From positions 79,950 through 141,143 of the forward strand of contig NZ_JAJSBI010000026.1 of assembly GCF_021261325.1 (NCBI RefSeq): a stretch of 61,194 nt of DNA. Reading direction: 5' to 3'. This document shows positions 23,190 to 32,467 of the stretch, piece after piece (positions within the stretch are counted from its first letter, which is position 1; each line of letters begins with the position of its first letter). Source of the stretch: Streptomyces guryensis. Lineage in GTDB: Bacteria; Actinomycetota; Actinomycetes; Streptomycetales; Streptomycetaceae. A model generated the notes under the pieces. That model did no database searches, was not told the DNA's origin, and saw nothing but the letters and a program-made list of their open reading frames with translations. A program made the translations under genes and the position numbers.

Positions 23190-24725
23190 ATGCCCCAGGG
23201 TACGACCCTGCAGCCCCAGACGCCATCCCGCTCCGCAGAAGGACCCGGCCCGCTTCCGGACGGGCAGACGGAGCCTCCCTTCAATGTGGAGGCCGAATGC
23301 GCGGTGCTCGGCGCCTGCATGCACAACAGCGACATCATCGACGCGATCCGGCCGATCCTGGGCGATGCCGCCTTCTACCGGCCCGCGCACGAGACCATCT
23401 GGCGTGCCCTGCTCGCCCAGCGCCGCGAGGACAAACCGACCGACCCGATCGCCCTCACCGAGCTACTCCAAGGGCAGGGTGATCTGCAGCGAGTCGGTGG
23501 CAACACCTACGTGTTCCAGCTCGCCAACCTGCACTACGGCACCAGCGGCGCAGAGCATCACGCGGAGATCATCCGCGAGAAGGCCAACCTCCGCCGCCTG
23601 CTCGCCTCCGCGATACGCACCGTCCAGCGTGCCCAGGAACCGGGCGCCGACCCAGAGGCCATACGCAGCGAGGTCGAAGCGGAGATGCGGGCCGAGCGCG
23701 AGCGGGCACTCGCCTCCGGCCAGGGGCGCCTGAACCGCTTCGCCAGGGATGGATGGTCCTTCGTCAAGGAGACCGGCGCGGACGCCGAGCCCTTGTGGGG
23801 CACCAGGGAGAAGACCCTCTGGGCGCCGGGCGAGAGCCTGATGATCGTCGGCGCACCCGGAGTCGGGAAGACCACCCTGGCCCACCAGGTGGTCTTCGCC
23901 CGCCTCGGCCTCACGCAGACCGTCCTGGAGATGCCGGTCGCCCCCAGCAGGCGGGTGCTCTACCTGGCCATGGACCGACCCCGACAGATCGCCAGGGCCA
24001 TGGACCGCCGCGTTTTCCCCGCCGACGAGAAGATCCTTCGCGAGCGGCTCGTCGTCTGGGAGGGCCCGCTGCCCGCCACCCTCGACAAGGAGCCCGACCT
24101 CCTCGCCGACCTCGCCGCCGCCCACCGGGCCGACACCATTGTGATCGACAGCCTCAAGGACGCCGTCAGCACGATGGTCGACGACAGCCTCGCGGTCGCC
24201 TTCCACAACGCCCGCATGCGCGCCCTGCGAGGCGGCGTGGAGATCCTGGAACTGCACCACCAGCGCAAGGCCACCGCCGATGCCCCGCGCGGCCAGCGCC
24301 CCGCCCTGGACCAGGTCTACGGCTCCACCTGGTTCACCGCCGGCGCGGGCAGTGTCCTGTTCGTCACCGGCCGGGCAGGCGACCCCGCCGTGACCCTGCA
24401 CCACCTCAAGACCCCCACCGGGGAGGTCGGCCCGCTCGATGTCACCCACGACCACGTGCGCGGTACCACCACGGTCGACCCCACCAAGGACCCCGCCGTC
24501 CTGCTGCGCAACGCCCCAGGCGGCATGACCGCCCGCGATCTGGCGGGCATCCTGATCGGCGGCGGCGAGCCCGAACGCGCCGACGTGGAGAAGGCACGGC
24601 GCCACCTGGGCCGCCTCGTCGACAGCGGCCTGGCCACCAGGGCCGACGGCGTCGCCGGAGGAGCCGGAGGCGGGCAGCAGACCCGCTACTACGCCACCGC
24701 ACGCCACCTCACCGCCGTCGGCTGA
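23190..24725 (+). CDS. DnaB N-domain / AAA ATPase replication protein
   Basis: A 511-residue protein. The N-terminal domain (about 30-140; FNVEAECAVLGACMHNSDI, FYRPAHETIWRALL) is the DnaB helicase N-terminal fold. A RecA-like ATPase of RepA type follows: Walker A GAPGVGKTT, Walker B TIVIDSLKD, then a Gln/His-containing motif LELHHQRK. A C-terminal winged-helix-like region is at about 440-505. Canonical DnaB C-terminal motifs are absent, so this is a DnaB-N/RepA-type hybrid. It probably serves element replication or loading. ATG 23190 follows GAGGAG; ATG 23166 is also in frame. Confidence 0.8.
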   Translation: MPQGTTLQPQTPSRSAEGPGPLPDGQTEPPFNVEAECAVLGACMHNSDIIDAIRPILGDAAFYRPAHETIWRALLAQRREDKPTDPIALTELLQGQGDLQRVGGNTYVFQLANLHYGTSGAEHHAEIIREKANLRRLLASAIRTVQRAQEPGADPEAIRSEVEAEMRAERERALASGQGRLNRFARDGWSFVKETGADAEPLWGTREKTLWAPGESLMIVGAPGVGKTTLAHQVVFARLGLTQTVLEMPVAPSRRVLYLAMDRPRQIARAMDRRVFPADEKILRERLVVWEGPLPATLDKEPDLLADLAAAHRADTIVIDSLKDAVSTMVDDSLAVAFHNARMRALRGGVEILELHHQRKATADAPRGQRPALDQVYGSTWFTAGAGSVLFVTGRAGDPAVTLHHLKTPTGEVGPLDVTHDHVRGTTTVDPTKDPAVLLRNAPGGMTARDLAGILIGGGEPERADVEKARRHLGRLVDSGLATRADGVAGGAGGGQQTRYYATARHLTAVG

Positions 24726-25104
24726 CCCCTCGCCGACCCCGCAAAAAGCGATCACGCGACCGTACACGCGGCCCTCACGCCCAGACGCCGCCGTGAACCG
24801 CTCACAACGTGCACGCTCACCACAAAACCGCAGGTCAAGCGATCACGACAGCGTTCACGCCGTACACGCGCCCTAGCGATCACGCGCGGGGCCCCCTTTA
24901 GAAGGGGGCCCGCGTGAACGCCCCCTGCGTGAACGCCCCTCACTCCCTCGCCACAAGCCCCACCGCACCGCCCCTGGAGCCCCGCCCTTGCACTCCCCTG
25001 CCCCGAGCACCCCGGCAGCCATACCCAGCCGCCGCAGCATCCGCGCCCGCTTCGCCTTCTTTCGCCCCGGCCGCCGAGCAATCGCACCCGCTGGGGGTCA
25101 TCGC
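24726..25104. other. Repeat-rich non-coding region, candidate origin or transfer locus
   Basis: 379 bp with no gene. GCGATCAC recurs at about 24748, 24839 and 24876. CGTACACGCG occurs at 24762 and 24861. Several GCGTGAACG or GTTCACGC motifs lie on both strands. A 10-bp hairpin (24889-24911) splits the block. It sits between the replication protein and the transfer genes, where an origin of replication or transfer is expected. Confidence 0.5.
24889..24911. terminator. Strong GC hairpin in the repeat region
   Basis: Perfect arms GGGCCCCCTT and AAGGGGGCCC with a TAG loop. It may terminate the upstream gene or form part of an origin. Confidence 0.6.
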
Positions 25105-26100
25105 GTGAAGCGCAATGCACGCATCACCCTCGTCGTCGGCCTGGTGGCCGTCGTCCTCATGGCCTTCCGGGTCTCGTGGAACGCGCTGTCCGACGTGGCC
25201 CGCGCCATCGGCGCCGACTCCACCGCCGCCCTGCTCTACCCGATCGTGGTCGACGGGCTCATGGCCCTCGCGTTGGTCGCCACGCTCGTGCTGACCGACA
25301 ACGAGCGGAAGGTTGCGCTGCGGGTCCTGGCGACCTACACGGTCGCCAGCCTCGTGCTGAACTACGTGCACGGCCTCGTTCCGGCCCTGCACGCCACGTC
25401 GCCCCAGTGGGGCCAGCTCGCCGACTGGAACCCCGTCAACTGGGCTCTCGTGCTACTGGCGACCTCACTCCCGGTCGGGTCGATCTACTTCGGGTCGGAC
25501 CTCGTGGCGAAGGTGCTGCACCACAACCCCGAGTCGGCTCACCCGGTCGAAGAAGCGCCTGCCCAGTCGGTGAGTCAGCAGGCTGACGAGCAGGCCGCAC
25601 AGTCGGGGTCTGACCAGGCCGAATTGGCCCCCACGCAGCCGACCGAGTCGACCCCTGTGAAGGTCGCCGAGACACCCGCGACGAGGCCGACCGGGGCCGA
25701 CGAGTCAGCCCCCGCTACCCGACCGTCCCGGTCGGCTGCCGTGGCGGAGTCGATCGGAGCCGCCCCTCGTCGGGTGACCGGTCGGGCCCCCGCCACCACC
25801 AAGTCGACCGCCGACCGCACGCGCACCCGCACCGACGCCGAAGTCCTCGACGAGGCCCGACTCCTGACCGCCGATTGGAGCGACGACCGGCTGAGTGCCG
25901 AGCGTCTGCGCCGCGAACTACACATCAGCCAGAAGCGCGCCCGCGCGCTGCGCGACCAGCTGCAGGCCGAGCGCACCAGCCAGGCAGCCGGTCCCGTCGC
26001 GTTCGACACCTTCAAGGCAGCGCCCCTCGACGGACTCGACGAAGCCTCCGCCTCCCCGCGGCAGCCGCAACTCGACATAACCCCGATCGGCACCGCGTGA
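25105..26100 (+). CDS. DUF2637 / Spd-like plasmid transfer membrane protein
   Basis: A 331-residue protein. Four TM helices in the first 140 residues (TLVVGLVAVVLMAFRVSWNA, LYPIVVDGLMALALVATLVL, TVASLVLNYVHGL, NWALVLLATSLPVGSIYF) form the DUF2637 module found in Streptomyces spread/transfer proteins. An acidic, Pro/Thr-rich linker leads to a C-terminal HTH-like part (LTADWSDDRLSAERLRREL, ISQKRARALRDQL). GTG 25105 is preceded by GGGGG. It is likely involved in intramycelial spread or DNA delivery. Confidence 0.8.
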   Translation: MKRNARITLVVGLVAVVLMAFRVSWNALSDVARAIGADSTAALLYPIVVDGLMALALVATLVLTDNERKVALRVLATYTVASLVLNYVHGLVPALHATSPQWGQLADWNPVNWALVLLATSLPVGSIYFGSDLVAKVLHHNPESAHPVEEAPAQSVSQQADEQAAQSGSDQAELAPTQPTESTPVKVAETPATRPTGADESAPATRPSRSAAVAESIGAAPRRVTGRAPATTKSTADRTRTRTDAEVLDEARLLTADWSDDRLSAERLRRELHISQKRARALRDQLQAERTSQAAGPVAFDTFKAAPLDGLDEASASPRQPQLDITPIGTA

Positions 26101-26219
26101 CCCCCACAAACCCGCCGCTCGCCCCCGTTTACCCCGTGCCCCCCGCGCCACAGGCGCAGGGGCACGAGGGCCGCACACAGCGAAGCGCCCGGCACCAGCA
26201 CCACACGGAGAACCACCCG

Positions 26220-26819
26220 ATGCGCGACCCGCACCACGGACTCCCCACCCTCCACGGGGAGATGACCACCGGCCTGAACAGCGCAGCAAGTTGTCGGATA
26301 AGGAGTCCTTACCCGGCCCCCGCCCTGGAGGGTGCGGAGGCGCCCGGCGCAGGGGCGCCGGGGTCGGCTGGCCCGGGGGAGCCGACCGAGGGAGGGGGTA
26401 CTGAGCTGTCGTCGAGCGTGCCGCAGCAGCCTGCGCCGCGTCGCCGTCTGCGTGACAAGCAGCTGCGCGAGCACCGCGTCCATCCCCGCTACAACGACGA
26501 CGAGATCGCTCTCGTGAAAAACGCCGCCGCCCTGAGCCGCATGAAGCCCGGCGGCTACGTCGCCGAGTGCGCGCTCGCCGCCGCCCGCGCCGACGACCCC
26601 ACCGCAGCCGTCGCCGACTACCGCGCCCTGGTGCAGACGCTGATGGCCGCCAACCGGCAGCTCGGCGGCATCGGCAACAACCTCAACCAGCTCACCTGGC
26701 ACCTCAACAAGGACGGTGCCTGGCCCCACCCCGATACCGTCCAACGGCTCCTGGACCGCGTCGAGGCGTCCATCGCCGCGGTGGACACCGCCGTCGCCCA
26801 GATCACAGAGGCGCGGTGA
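26220..26819 (+). CDS. mobC: MobC-like mobilization protein
   Basis: A 199-residue protein with a disordered N-terminal half. The MobC/ribbon-helix-helix-type accessory domain follows: VHPRYNDDEIALVKNAAALS, GGYVAECALAAARADD, and the signature LGGIGNNLNQLTWHLNKDG. It helps the relaxase open the transfer origin. ATG 26220 follows GGAGA. The relaxase starts five bases after its stop. A small dyad TAAGG-AGT-CCTTA lies inside the gene at 26297-26309. Confidence 0.85.
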   Translation: MRDPHHGLPTLHGEMTTGLNSAASCRIRSPYPAPALEGAEAPGAGAPGSAGPGEPTEGGGTELSSSVPQQPAPRRRLRDKQLREHRVHPRYNDDEIALVKNAAALSRMKPGGYVAECALAAARADDPTAAVADYRALVQTLMAANRQLGGIGNNLNQLTWHLNKDGAWPHPDTVQRLLDRVEASIAAVDTAVAQITEAR

Positions 26820-26823
26820 AGCA

Positions 26824-28500
26824 TTGATCCCGAAAATCATCCTCGGCAAGGGGCCACACGCCACGCGTCGCACGATCGGCTACCTCTTCGGCAAGGGCCG
26901 GGCCAACGAGCACGTCGACCCGCACCTGGTGGCCTCCTGGAACGACTTCGCCCCCGATCCCGGCCGCAGCCCGCAGCGCGACCCGAAGGAGGTGGAGGCC
27001 CAGCTCGCCGCTCAGCTCGACCAGCCCGTGAGGATGCTGGGCGACAAGGCACCCCAGTACACCGTGTGGCACTGCCCCGTCCGTGCCGCGCCCGAAGACC
27101 CGATCCTCACCGACGCTCAGTGGGCGGACATCGCCCGTCGGATCGTGGCCGCCGCCGGCATCGCCCCCGAAGGCGACGCCGAAGCGTGTCGCTGGGTGGC
27201 CGTCCGCCACGCCGACGACCACATCCACATCGCCGCCACCCTCGTCCGCCAGGACGGCCGCCGCCCCCAGCGCGACTACGACCAGCGCGCCGTGCAGAGC
27301 GAAGCCCGCCAGATCGAAATCGACTACCGGCTGAGGCGGTTGAAGCCGGGCGACGGCACCGCCGCCAAACGCCCCACCAGCAAGGAGCACTTCAAGGCCA
27401 AGCGCCTGGGTCAAGACGCCACGTCCCGCGAGATCCTGCGCCTGCGTGTCCGCCGCGCGATGGCAGCCGCCTCCACCGAGGCCGAGTTCTTCGCCCTGCT
27501 GGAGGCAACGGGCGTGACCGTGCGCCTCAAGCTCGGCCCGTCCGGCGATGCACTCGGCTGCAACTTCGCCCTGCCCGGCGACACCAACGACAAGGGCGAG
27601 CCCGTGTTCTACGCCGGTTCCACCCTCGCCGGCGACCTCTCCCTGCCCAAGATCCGCCAACGCCTCGCCAGCACCAGCCCCGAGCCCGCGACCGTCCGGC
27701 CGGGCAACCCCTGGCACCAGGCCACCGCCGCCACCGAACGCATCCCCCACCACCTCACCCACAGCAACGACGAAGTAGCCCAGGGACAGCTGGCCGCGCT
27801 CGGCGGAGCACTCGACCTGCTCCCGCTCACCGCCCCCGCCACGGTGCGGGCTGAACTCGAACTCGCCGCCGTCGCCTTCGAGCGCGCCACCCGCTCCCGC
27901 ATCGCCGCCGACCACGCCAGTGCCTGTGTCCTGCGCCGTAGTGTCCAGGCGATCTGGAAGGACCCCGCGCGGCAGGACGACGGTGCCGGGCTGGCCATGC
28001 TGCTGGACGTCGCGCTCACCGCGGTCGCCTACGCGATGCACTGGCACCGCACCCGCCAGCACGCCCAGCAGCAGGCGGCAGCCGAGCAGACCCTCATCCA
28101 CCTGCAGACCGCGTACGCGCAGATCACTGGACCGGTACTGGCCGGCCTCGCCAGCCGGGCACCCAGCCCGCACACCCAACACCGATACGCCCACCACCTG
28201 AGGGCGGCCGTGCCCGAGCACGCCGAACGCATCCTGGTCGACCCCGCCTGGGACGCCCTGACCACCGTGCTCGCCCAGGCGGAAGCAGCCGGACACAACC
28301 CAACCGCGATCCTCGACCAAGCCCTCAACCAGCGCACGCTCGACGACGCCCACAGCCCCGCCCGCGCCCTGACCTGGCGCATCCGCCGCCTCGGCGAACG
28401 CCACGCACCCGGCCCACGAGCCCAGGCAGCCAACACCAGCCACGCCGCAGCGCACCCCACCGCACCACGCCCGCAGGCACCCCAGACACGGCGGCGCTGA
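26824..28500 (+). CDS. Relaxase/mobilization nuclease (MobA-like)
   Basis: A 558-residue conjugative relaxase of the actinobacterial MobC-associated type. N-terminal IPKIILGKGPHATRRTIGYLFGKGRANEHVDP carries the early motif. The three-His metal motif is in VAVRHADDHIHIAATLVR (about residues 130-148). A long helical C-terminal region follows. The start is TTG 26824, shortly after the MobC stop, with GAGGCGCGG upstream. It cleaves oriT and becomes covalently attached to the strand. I see no TraB/FtsK translocase in the window, so transfer may need a helper. Confidence 0.85.
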   Translation: MIPKIILGKGPHATRRTIGYLFGKGRANEHVDPHLVASWNDFAPDPGRSPQRDPKEVEAQLAAQLDQPVRMLGDKAPQYTVWHCPVRAAPEDPILTDAQWADIARRIVAAAGIAPEGDAEACRWVAVRHADDHIHIAATLVRQDGRRPQRDYDQRAVQSEARQIEIDYRLRRLKPGDGTAAKRPTSKEHFKAKRLGQDATSREILRLRVRRAMAAASTEAEFFALLEATGVTVRLKLGPSGDALGCNFALPGDTNDKGEPVFYAGSTLAGDLSLPKIRQRLASTSPEPATVRPGNPWHQATAATERIPHHLTHSNDEVAQGQLAALGGALDLLPLTAPATVRAELELAAVAFERATRSRIAADHASACVLRRSVQAIWKDPARQDDGAGLAMLLDVALTAVAYAMHWHRTRQHAQQQAAAEQTLIHLQTAYAQITGPVLAGLASRAPSPHTQHRYAHHLRAAVPEHAERILVDPAWDALTTVLAQAEAAGHNPTAILDQALNQRTLDDAHSPARALTWRIRRLGERHAPGPRAQAANTSHAAAHPTAPRPQAPQTRRR

Positions 28501-28566
28501 TCACCCCTACGCCCGGCCGCCACCTTCACCGACACCGATCACACGGCACCGCACAAGGAACCGCCC

Positions 28567-28959
28567 ATGCCCCACCCCTCTGTCCGCCCCAACGTCGTCG
28601 TCCTCCTCACCGAAGTGGACAGCGCCCCCCGCGATGACCGCTCGCGCCTGTATCGCCGCGACGGGACCGTGTTCACCGACGCCGAGCACGACCTGATCCG
28701 CACCTGCACCCCGGAAGAGATAGACGCCGCGAATGAGCAGAGGTGGCTCGAGGCCGAGTGGGCACGTGAAACCCACGAGATAGAGAAGGCCCTCGTCGAC
28801 CTAGTCACGAAGTACATCGAGCAGCTCCCCGACGGCTCCCTGTGCAGCAACATCTACGCCACCATGACCGACGAGGACTACGCGGAATGCGACCGCTTGG
28901 CCAAGATCGTCGCCGCACGACGAGGCATCGAGTACCCCGCCGAGCACGAAGACAGCTGA
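28567..28959 (+). CDS. Hypothetical protein of the mobile backbone
   Basis: A 130-residue acidic soluble protein. ATG 28567 is preceded by AAGGA. It has no motif that I recognise (VVVLLTEVDSAPRDDRSRLY, DLVTKYIEQLPDGSLCSNIY, MTDEDYAECDRLAKIVAARR). It follows the relaxase by 66 bp on the same strand and is followed by a strong terminator, so it is the last gene of the transfer block. Confidence 0.65.
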   Translation: MPHPSVRPNVVVLLTEVDSAPRDDRSRLYRRDGTVFTDAEHDLIRTCTPEEIDAANEQRWLEAEWARETHEIEKALVDLVTKYIEQLPDGSLCSNIYATMTDEDYAECDRLAKIVAARRGIEYPAEHEDS

Positions 28960-28971
28960 CCGTACGCACAC

Positions 28972-29002
28972 CAACGGCGGCCCACTGGGTGGGCCGCCGT
29001 TG
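28972..29002 (+). terminator. Transfer-operon terminator
   Basis: A perfect 14-bp stem (28972-28985 with 28989-29002) and 3-nt loop, 12 nt after the preceding stop codon. Confidence 0.85.
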
Positions 29003-29503
29003 CGGCAGGGCTGAAGCGGCTGCCGATTCACCCCGCAGACCTGACCACCGTGGCCTTGGTGACCGCCTTGCGCACGTGGGCATCGACCAGGCCAGGACTA
29101 CCGGAGACCTTATGGGGGTCTTTCATTCCTGTCCGTTGTCCGCTCCACTCACCCGCAGCTCGCACGCACGAGTCCGCACGGACAGCCGACCCGGGTTGTT
29201 CTCCCTCTGTCTCTGTCACTCAGCGCAACCGCGGCCCCTTGCGAGCCCACGCGGCCCAGCCAGGCTCAGCGCATATGACTCGGCATGTCGGCAGCGCTAA
29301 TGGCCTTTGTCTGCGGCCTTCGACAGCGTCTTCGCTCAGTCCCCGAGGTTGCCTGCTCAGCCGCACCGGCGAGCGTGTCGGCGCTTTCCCCCAGGTTCCT
29401 GAGGGCGCCAGCGGCTTTCGCCAAGGTGCTGGTGTTGCGTGCGGCCGTGGTTGGAGGTCCGGGGCCCGCCGGGCGGGCAGTGACGCCATCGGGGGGCCAC
29501 CGG
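29003..29503. other. Gene-free stretch
   Basis: About 500 bp with no credible gene on either strand and no obvious repeat. It separates the transfer block from the first HTH/NTPase/TPR gene, which runs towards it. Confidence 0.5.
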
Positions 29504-31975
29504 TCACCATGGGGCGGACGGTGTGCCGTCAGGCTCGAGGCCGTGGGGCCACAGGTGTTCCATGTCGCGGGCGAGGGGGAGTTCTAGGTAGTGCCCGGCA
29601 TCGGCGACCTGGCGCCACATGTGCTCGGCCTCATCAGGGTTGGTCCACTGCATGTGCGCGGCGGCCTGAATCATGACGACCGGGTCACCGGCGTCGGCGG
29701 CTTGCTGGGCAAGGCGCTTGGACTCCGCCAAGTCGCCGGCCGCCGCTCGCAGGCTGGCAAGGTCGCGCATCGCGAAGTAGTTGCCGACCTCGCAGGCCCG
29801 CCGGAGCCAGTACTCAGCGCCCTCCCTGTCTCCGGCCGACTGCCGCATCATGGCGAGGTGGTACCGGGCGTTGGAGTGCCCGGCGTGCGCGGCCGGCAGG
29901 TAGGCGCGGTCGGCCCCCTTCCGGTCATTGATCTGCCGCGCCCAGCCGAGTTGGAATGCGATGCCGGGATGGCCGGCCTCGGCGGCCTGCCTCGCCAGTC
30001 GTTCGGCTCCTTCCTGGTCTCCGGCTTCCTCCAGCATCCAGGCGATCAGGAACATGGCCTGGGGGTCGTGATCGTCCGTGGCGAGCCGGTGCCACCGCTC
30101 GAGTTCGTCCTTGTCCGCGCTCTTTGTCAACAATCCGGCGTACCCGCCGATGGCGAATTCGGATGCGTCGACGTCTTGCCGGTACAGGCGTTCGAAGCCC
30201 ACCCAGTCCCCGGCCTCTGCCGCCAGGTGGGCACGCTCGAATGCGGACGTGCCGACGTCGGTGTGCGCGGCCCGCTGGAAAGGCCGTGCAGCTCCCGGCT
30301 GCCACCCGACCCCTGGGCGCGGAGGCGGCGGATAGCCGGCGTCGGCGGCGAGCTGGTGCAGGCGCTCGGCGGTGGCCCAGTCGCCTGTCTGCCGCAGCCT
30401 TCCCGCAATCTCAATCAGAGTGTCGGGGTGACCGGAAGCACGGCCTTCCGCGTACAAGCGGCCGGCCGTGTCCCACTCATCGTTCAACCACGCGACGTAA
30501 GCCAGGACGTCAGGATCGCCACTGCTGGCGGCCTTGTCCAAGAGCCGGAGGACAAGGCGCAGGCGAAACCGTCGCAGAGCCGCTTCGGCAAGGATGATGA
30601 GGTCGCTGGGGAAGAGGTGGTCGAGCGCGGCCTCCCAGAAAGATGCCGGGGGGCACAGGCGTGCACGGTCGGCGCGAGCGTGCTGTTCCAGGTAGTCGGC
30701 GAGGTCGTAGAGGAGCCCGGGCGGTGACGCCGTCGCACGCCCCCGGGCTTCATGGGTGCGGTCGGAGCGGATATGGAACAGGGGGGCCAGGTTGCCGTGG
30801 ACGGTGGCAGTCAGCTCCGCCAGGGCCCGCTCCAGCCAGTCATCGGCCAGGGCGTGGTACTCGGTGTCGGTGAGATAGTCCGGGGCTGCGTGTTCAAGGA
30901 AGGCCGTCGGCAGAGGCAAGTTCGCACCCAGACGGCGGGCGTCCATGGCGGCGAGGAGGACGGCGTGGCCGGCCGGGGAGGCGGTGCGGTAGCGATGCAG
31001 CAGTTCAGGTGCTCCGGCCAGGAACTGGGTCACCGCACCGGCCTCGGAGCGTTCCAGAGCCTGGGCGATTTGCCGGTCGCCGTCCGACGCCAGCGTCCGG
31101 GCGGACTCCAGGGCGGCGGCATCGAAGGTCTCCGGCACGTTGATGCGGCGGCCGGCCAGGAGCGTGCGGGCCTGGGGATGGGGATCCGGTTCCTGGGGAT
31201 CGGGGCGCCGGGTGTAGGCACGGGCGTACTCGGGCCACAGCGTGCCCAGCACCAGGACCGGACCGCGGCCGGGATCGGTGAGCAGGCCGTACAGGGCACC
31301 AGCGATACGCTCGCCCATGCCGGAACCGGCACCGAGATAGTGCTGGGCCTCGTTGAGCCACACCACCGTGTGCGCTTCCACTTGGGCGATGCCGGCGAGT
31401 GTCGCCTCGGCGCGGGTGGGATCGAAGGGGTGCCACAGCCGCCACCCCAGAGGCGCAAGCGGCTGAATGGCTTCCCAGCAGGCCCGAGTCTTGCCCGCAG
31501 AGGAGGAACCGACCAGCACGGCCATCGCGCTCTTGCCTGTCACCGCACGCTCGACCACCGCCGCCAGGTCCTCGTCGTGCGCTCGCCGCACATACGCGGG
31601 TAGTCGCGCAGCTCCACGACCGGCTCCAGCCGCTGCCGGGACGTCGATGGCGGGGTGGATCTCCAGATCCAGCGGATCCCACTCGTTGATCGGCCGCCCG
31701 AGCCGGCTGCGTTCCGCCGTTTTACGGCCGACCGCGTCGGCGTGCAGGTCAAGCAGCGCATGGACGTCCAGCTGCAGCACCTTCGCCAGAGTGCCGACGG
31801 TCTCGGGACTCGGCGCTGGCGCCGAGTCACTTAACGCCTGACTGACCGTGGTACGGCCCAGCTCGGCAGCGCGTATGAGCTCATGCTGTGTACGGAACGT
31901 CGATGCGGCAAAGCCCTTCCTCAGCCGAGCCCGCAGCTCGGCCAGCGCCGCCGGATCCTGCACCCCGTCCGACAC
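29504..31975 (-). CDS. HTH / P-loop NTPase / TPR-like protein, copy 1
   Basis: An 823-residue multidomain protein. The N-terminal lambda-type HTH is at about 28-50 (QHELIRAAELGRTTVSQAL). A linker carries the family motif LPAYVRRAHDEDLAAVV. A P-loop domain follows with Walker A GSSSAGKT (156-163) and Walker B-like HTVVWLNEAQ. A C-terminal array of TPR/Sel1-like helical repeats (about 500-800) has AG-W/D-x-EGAERLARQAA units. It ends HGLEPDGTPSAPW. The architecture resembles STAND NTPases, in which repeats sense and the NTPase oligomerises. GTG 31975 follows GGGGG. The paralogue at 42627-45215 has the same order and C-terminal motif. Divergent from a 68-residue membrane protein. Confidence 0.8.
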   Translation of the reverse strand: MSDGVQDPAALAELRARLRKGFAASTFRTQHELIRAAELGRTTVSQALSDSAPAPSPETVGTLAKVLQLDVHALLDLHADAVGRKTAERSRLGRPINEWDPLDLEIHPAIDVPAAAGAGRGAARLPAYVRRAHDEDLAAVVERAVTGKSAMAVLVGSSSAGKTRACWEAIQPLAPLGWRLWHPFDPTRAEATLAGIAQVEAHTVVWLNEAQHYLGAGSGMGERIAGALYGLLTDPGRGPVLVLGTLWPEYARAYTRRPDPQEPDPHPQARTLLAGRRINVPETFDAAALESARTLASDGDRQIAQALERSEAGAVTQFLAGAPELLHRYRTASPAGHAVLLAAMDARRLGANLPLPTAFLEHAAPDYLTDTEYHALADDWLERALAELTATVHGNLAPLFHIRSDRTHEARGRATASPPGLLYDLADYLEQHARADRARLCPPASFWEAALDHLFPSDLIILAEAALRRFRLRLVLRLLDKAASSGDPDVLAYVAWLNDEWDTAGRLYAEGRASGHPDTLIEIAGRLRQTGDWATAERLHQLAADAGYPPPPRPGVGWQPGAARPFQRAAHTDVGTSAFERAHLAAEAGDWVGFERLYRQDVDASEFAIGGYAGLLTKSADKDELERWHRLATDDHDPQAMFLIAWMLEEAGDQEGAERLARQAAEAGHPGIAFQLGWARQINDRKGADRAYLPAAHAGHSNARYHLAMMRQSAGDREGAEYWLRRACEVGNYFAMRDLASLRAAAGDLAESKRLAQQAADAGDPVVMIQAAAHMQWTNPDEAEHMWRQVADAGHYLELPLARDMEHLWPHGLEPDGTPSAPW

Positions 31976-32017
31976 GAACAACCCCCGCTCTACGTACGGT
32001 CCAGCTCCCGTTCGACA

Positions 32018-32053
32018 GTGTTCATCATCGTTCACCCGAACGGCGTCGAACAC
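32018..32053. promoter_or_regulatory. Nested dyad in the divergent promoter of module 1
   Basis: GTGTTC (32018-32023) pairs with GAACAC (32048-32053), and CGTTC (32029-32033) pairs with GAACG (32038-32042). Both share the same centre. The GTGTTC/GAACAC half-sites recur in the equivalent region of module 2 (42543-42600). It is a probable operator of the HTH protein. Confidence 0.6.
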
Positions 32054-32109
32054 CGACTGGTCCAACTTGTCTCTCGTCACCACTGCATACGACGAAGAGG
32101 ACAACATCC

Positions 32110-32316
32110 GTGACCGACCACGCCGCCGTGATCCTCCTGGGCTGTGCGCTGATCTTGCTGATCGCAGTCCTGGTCGCGGTCGCCGCCGGCTACCTCGCCC
32201 GCCGTGACCACGCGACCCGCGCTGCTGCTCTCACCCGCGGAGCCGTAGCCTTCGCTGCCACCCTGACCCTCGCCGCCACCCTCACGGGCACCCTCGCGGG
32301 TCTGTTGCACCATTGA
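32110..32316 (+). CDS. 68-residue two-TM membrane protein, copy 1
   Basis: GTG 32110 has GAGGAC upstream. TM1 (about residues 6-30, AVILLGCALILLIAVLVAVA) is followed by the cytoplasmic GYLARRDHAT. TM2 is at about 42-66 (AVAFAATLTLAATLTGTLAG). It is divergent from the NTPase gene 134 bp away. A protein of the same length with the same core (AGYLARRDHAT...TR.AVAF.ATLTLAA) is paired with the second NTPase copy at 42282-42488. Pairing and conservation suggest a functional unit, perhaps a membrane effector or anchor. Confidence 0.7.
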   Translation: MTDHAAVILLGCALILLIAVLVAVAAGYLARRDHATRAAALTRGAVAFAATLTLAATLTGTLAGLLHH

Positions 32317-32467
32317 CAACACGGGACACACGATCACGAGCCCGTCACCGGCACCGAGGATCTGCTCCGCGATGTGCTTCGTTTCTCCCGCACGGTACGC
32401 CGGAACCTGTCACACAGGGTTCCTACACCGAGCAAAGATCACTACGGTCGAGGCCGAGCAGCCTCAG

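Noticed and set aside
24726..24912. CRISPR array
   Set aside because: Repeats are under 12 bp, irregularly spaced and on both strands; no cas genes are in the window.
29050..29676. 208-codon plus-strand frame before the NTPase/TPR gene
   Set aside because: No RBS, no family, and it overlaps the 3' end of the well-supported minus-strand gene.
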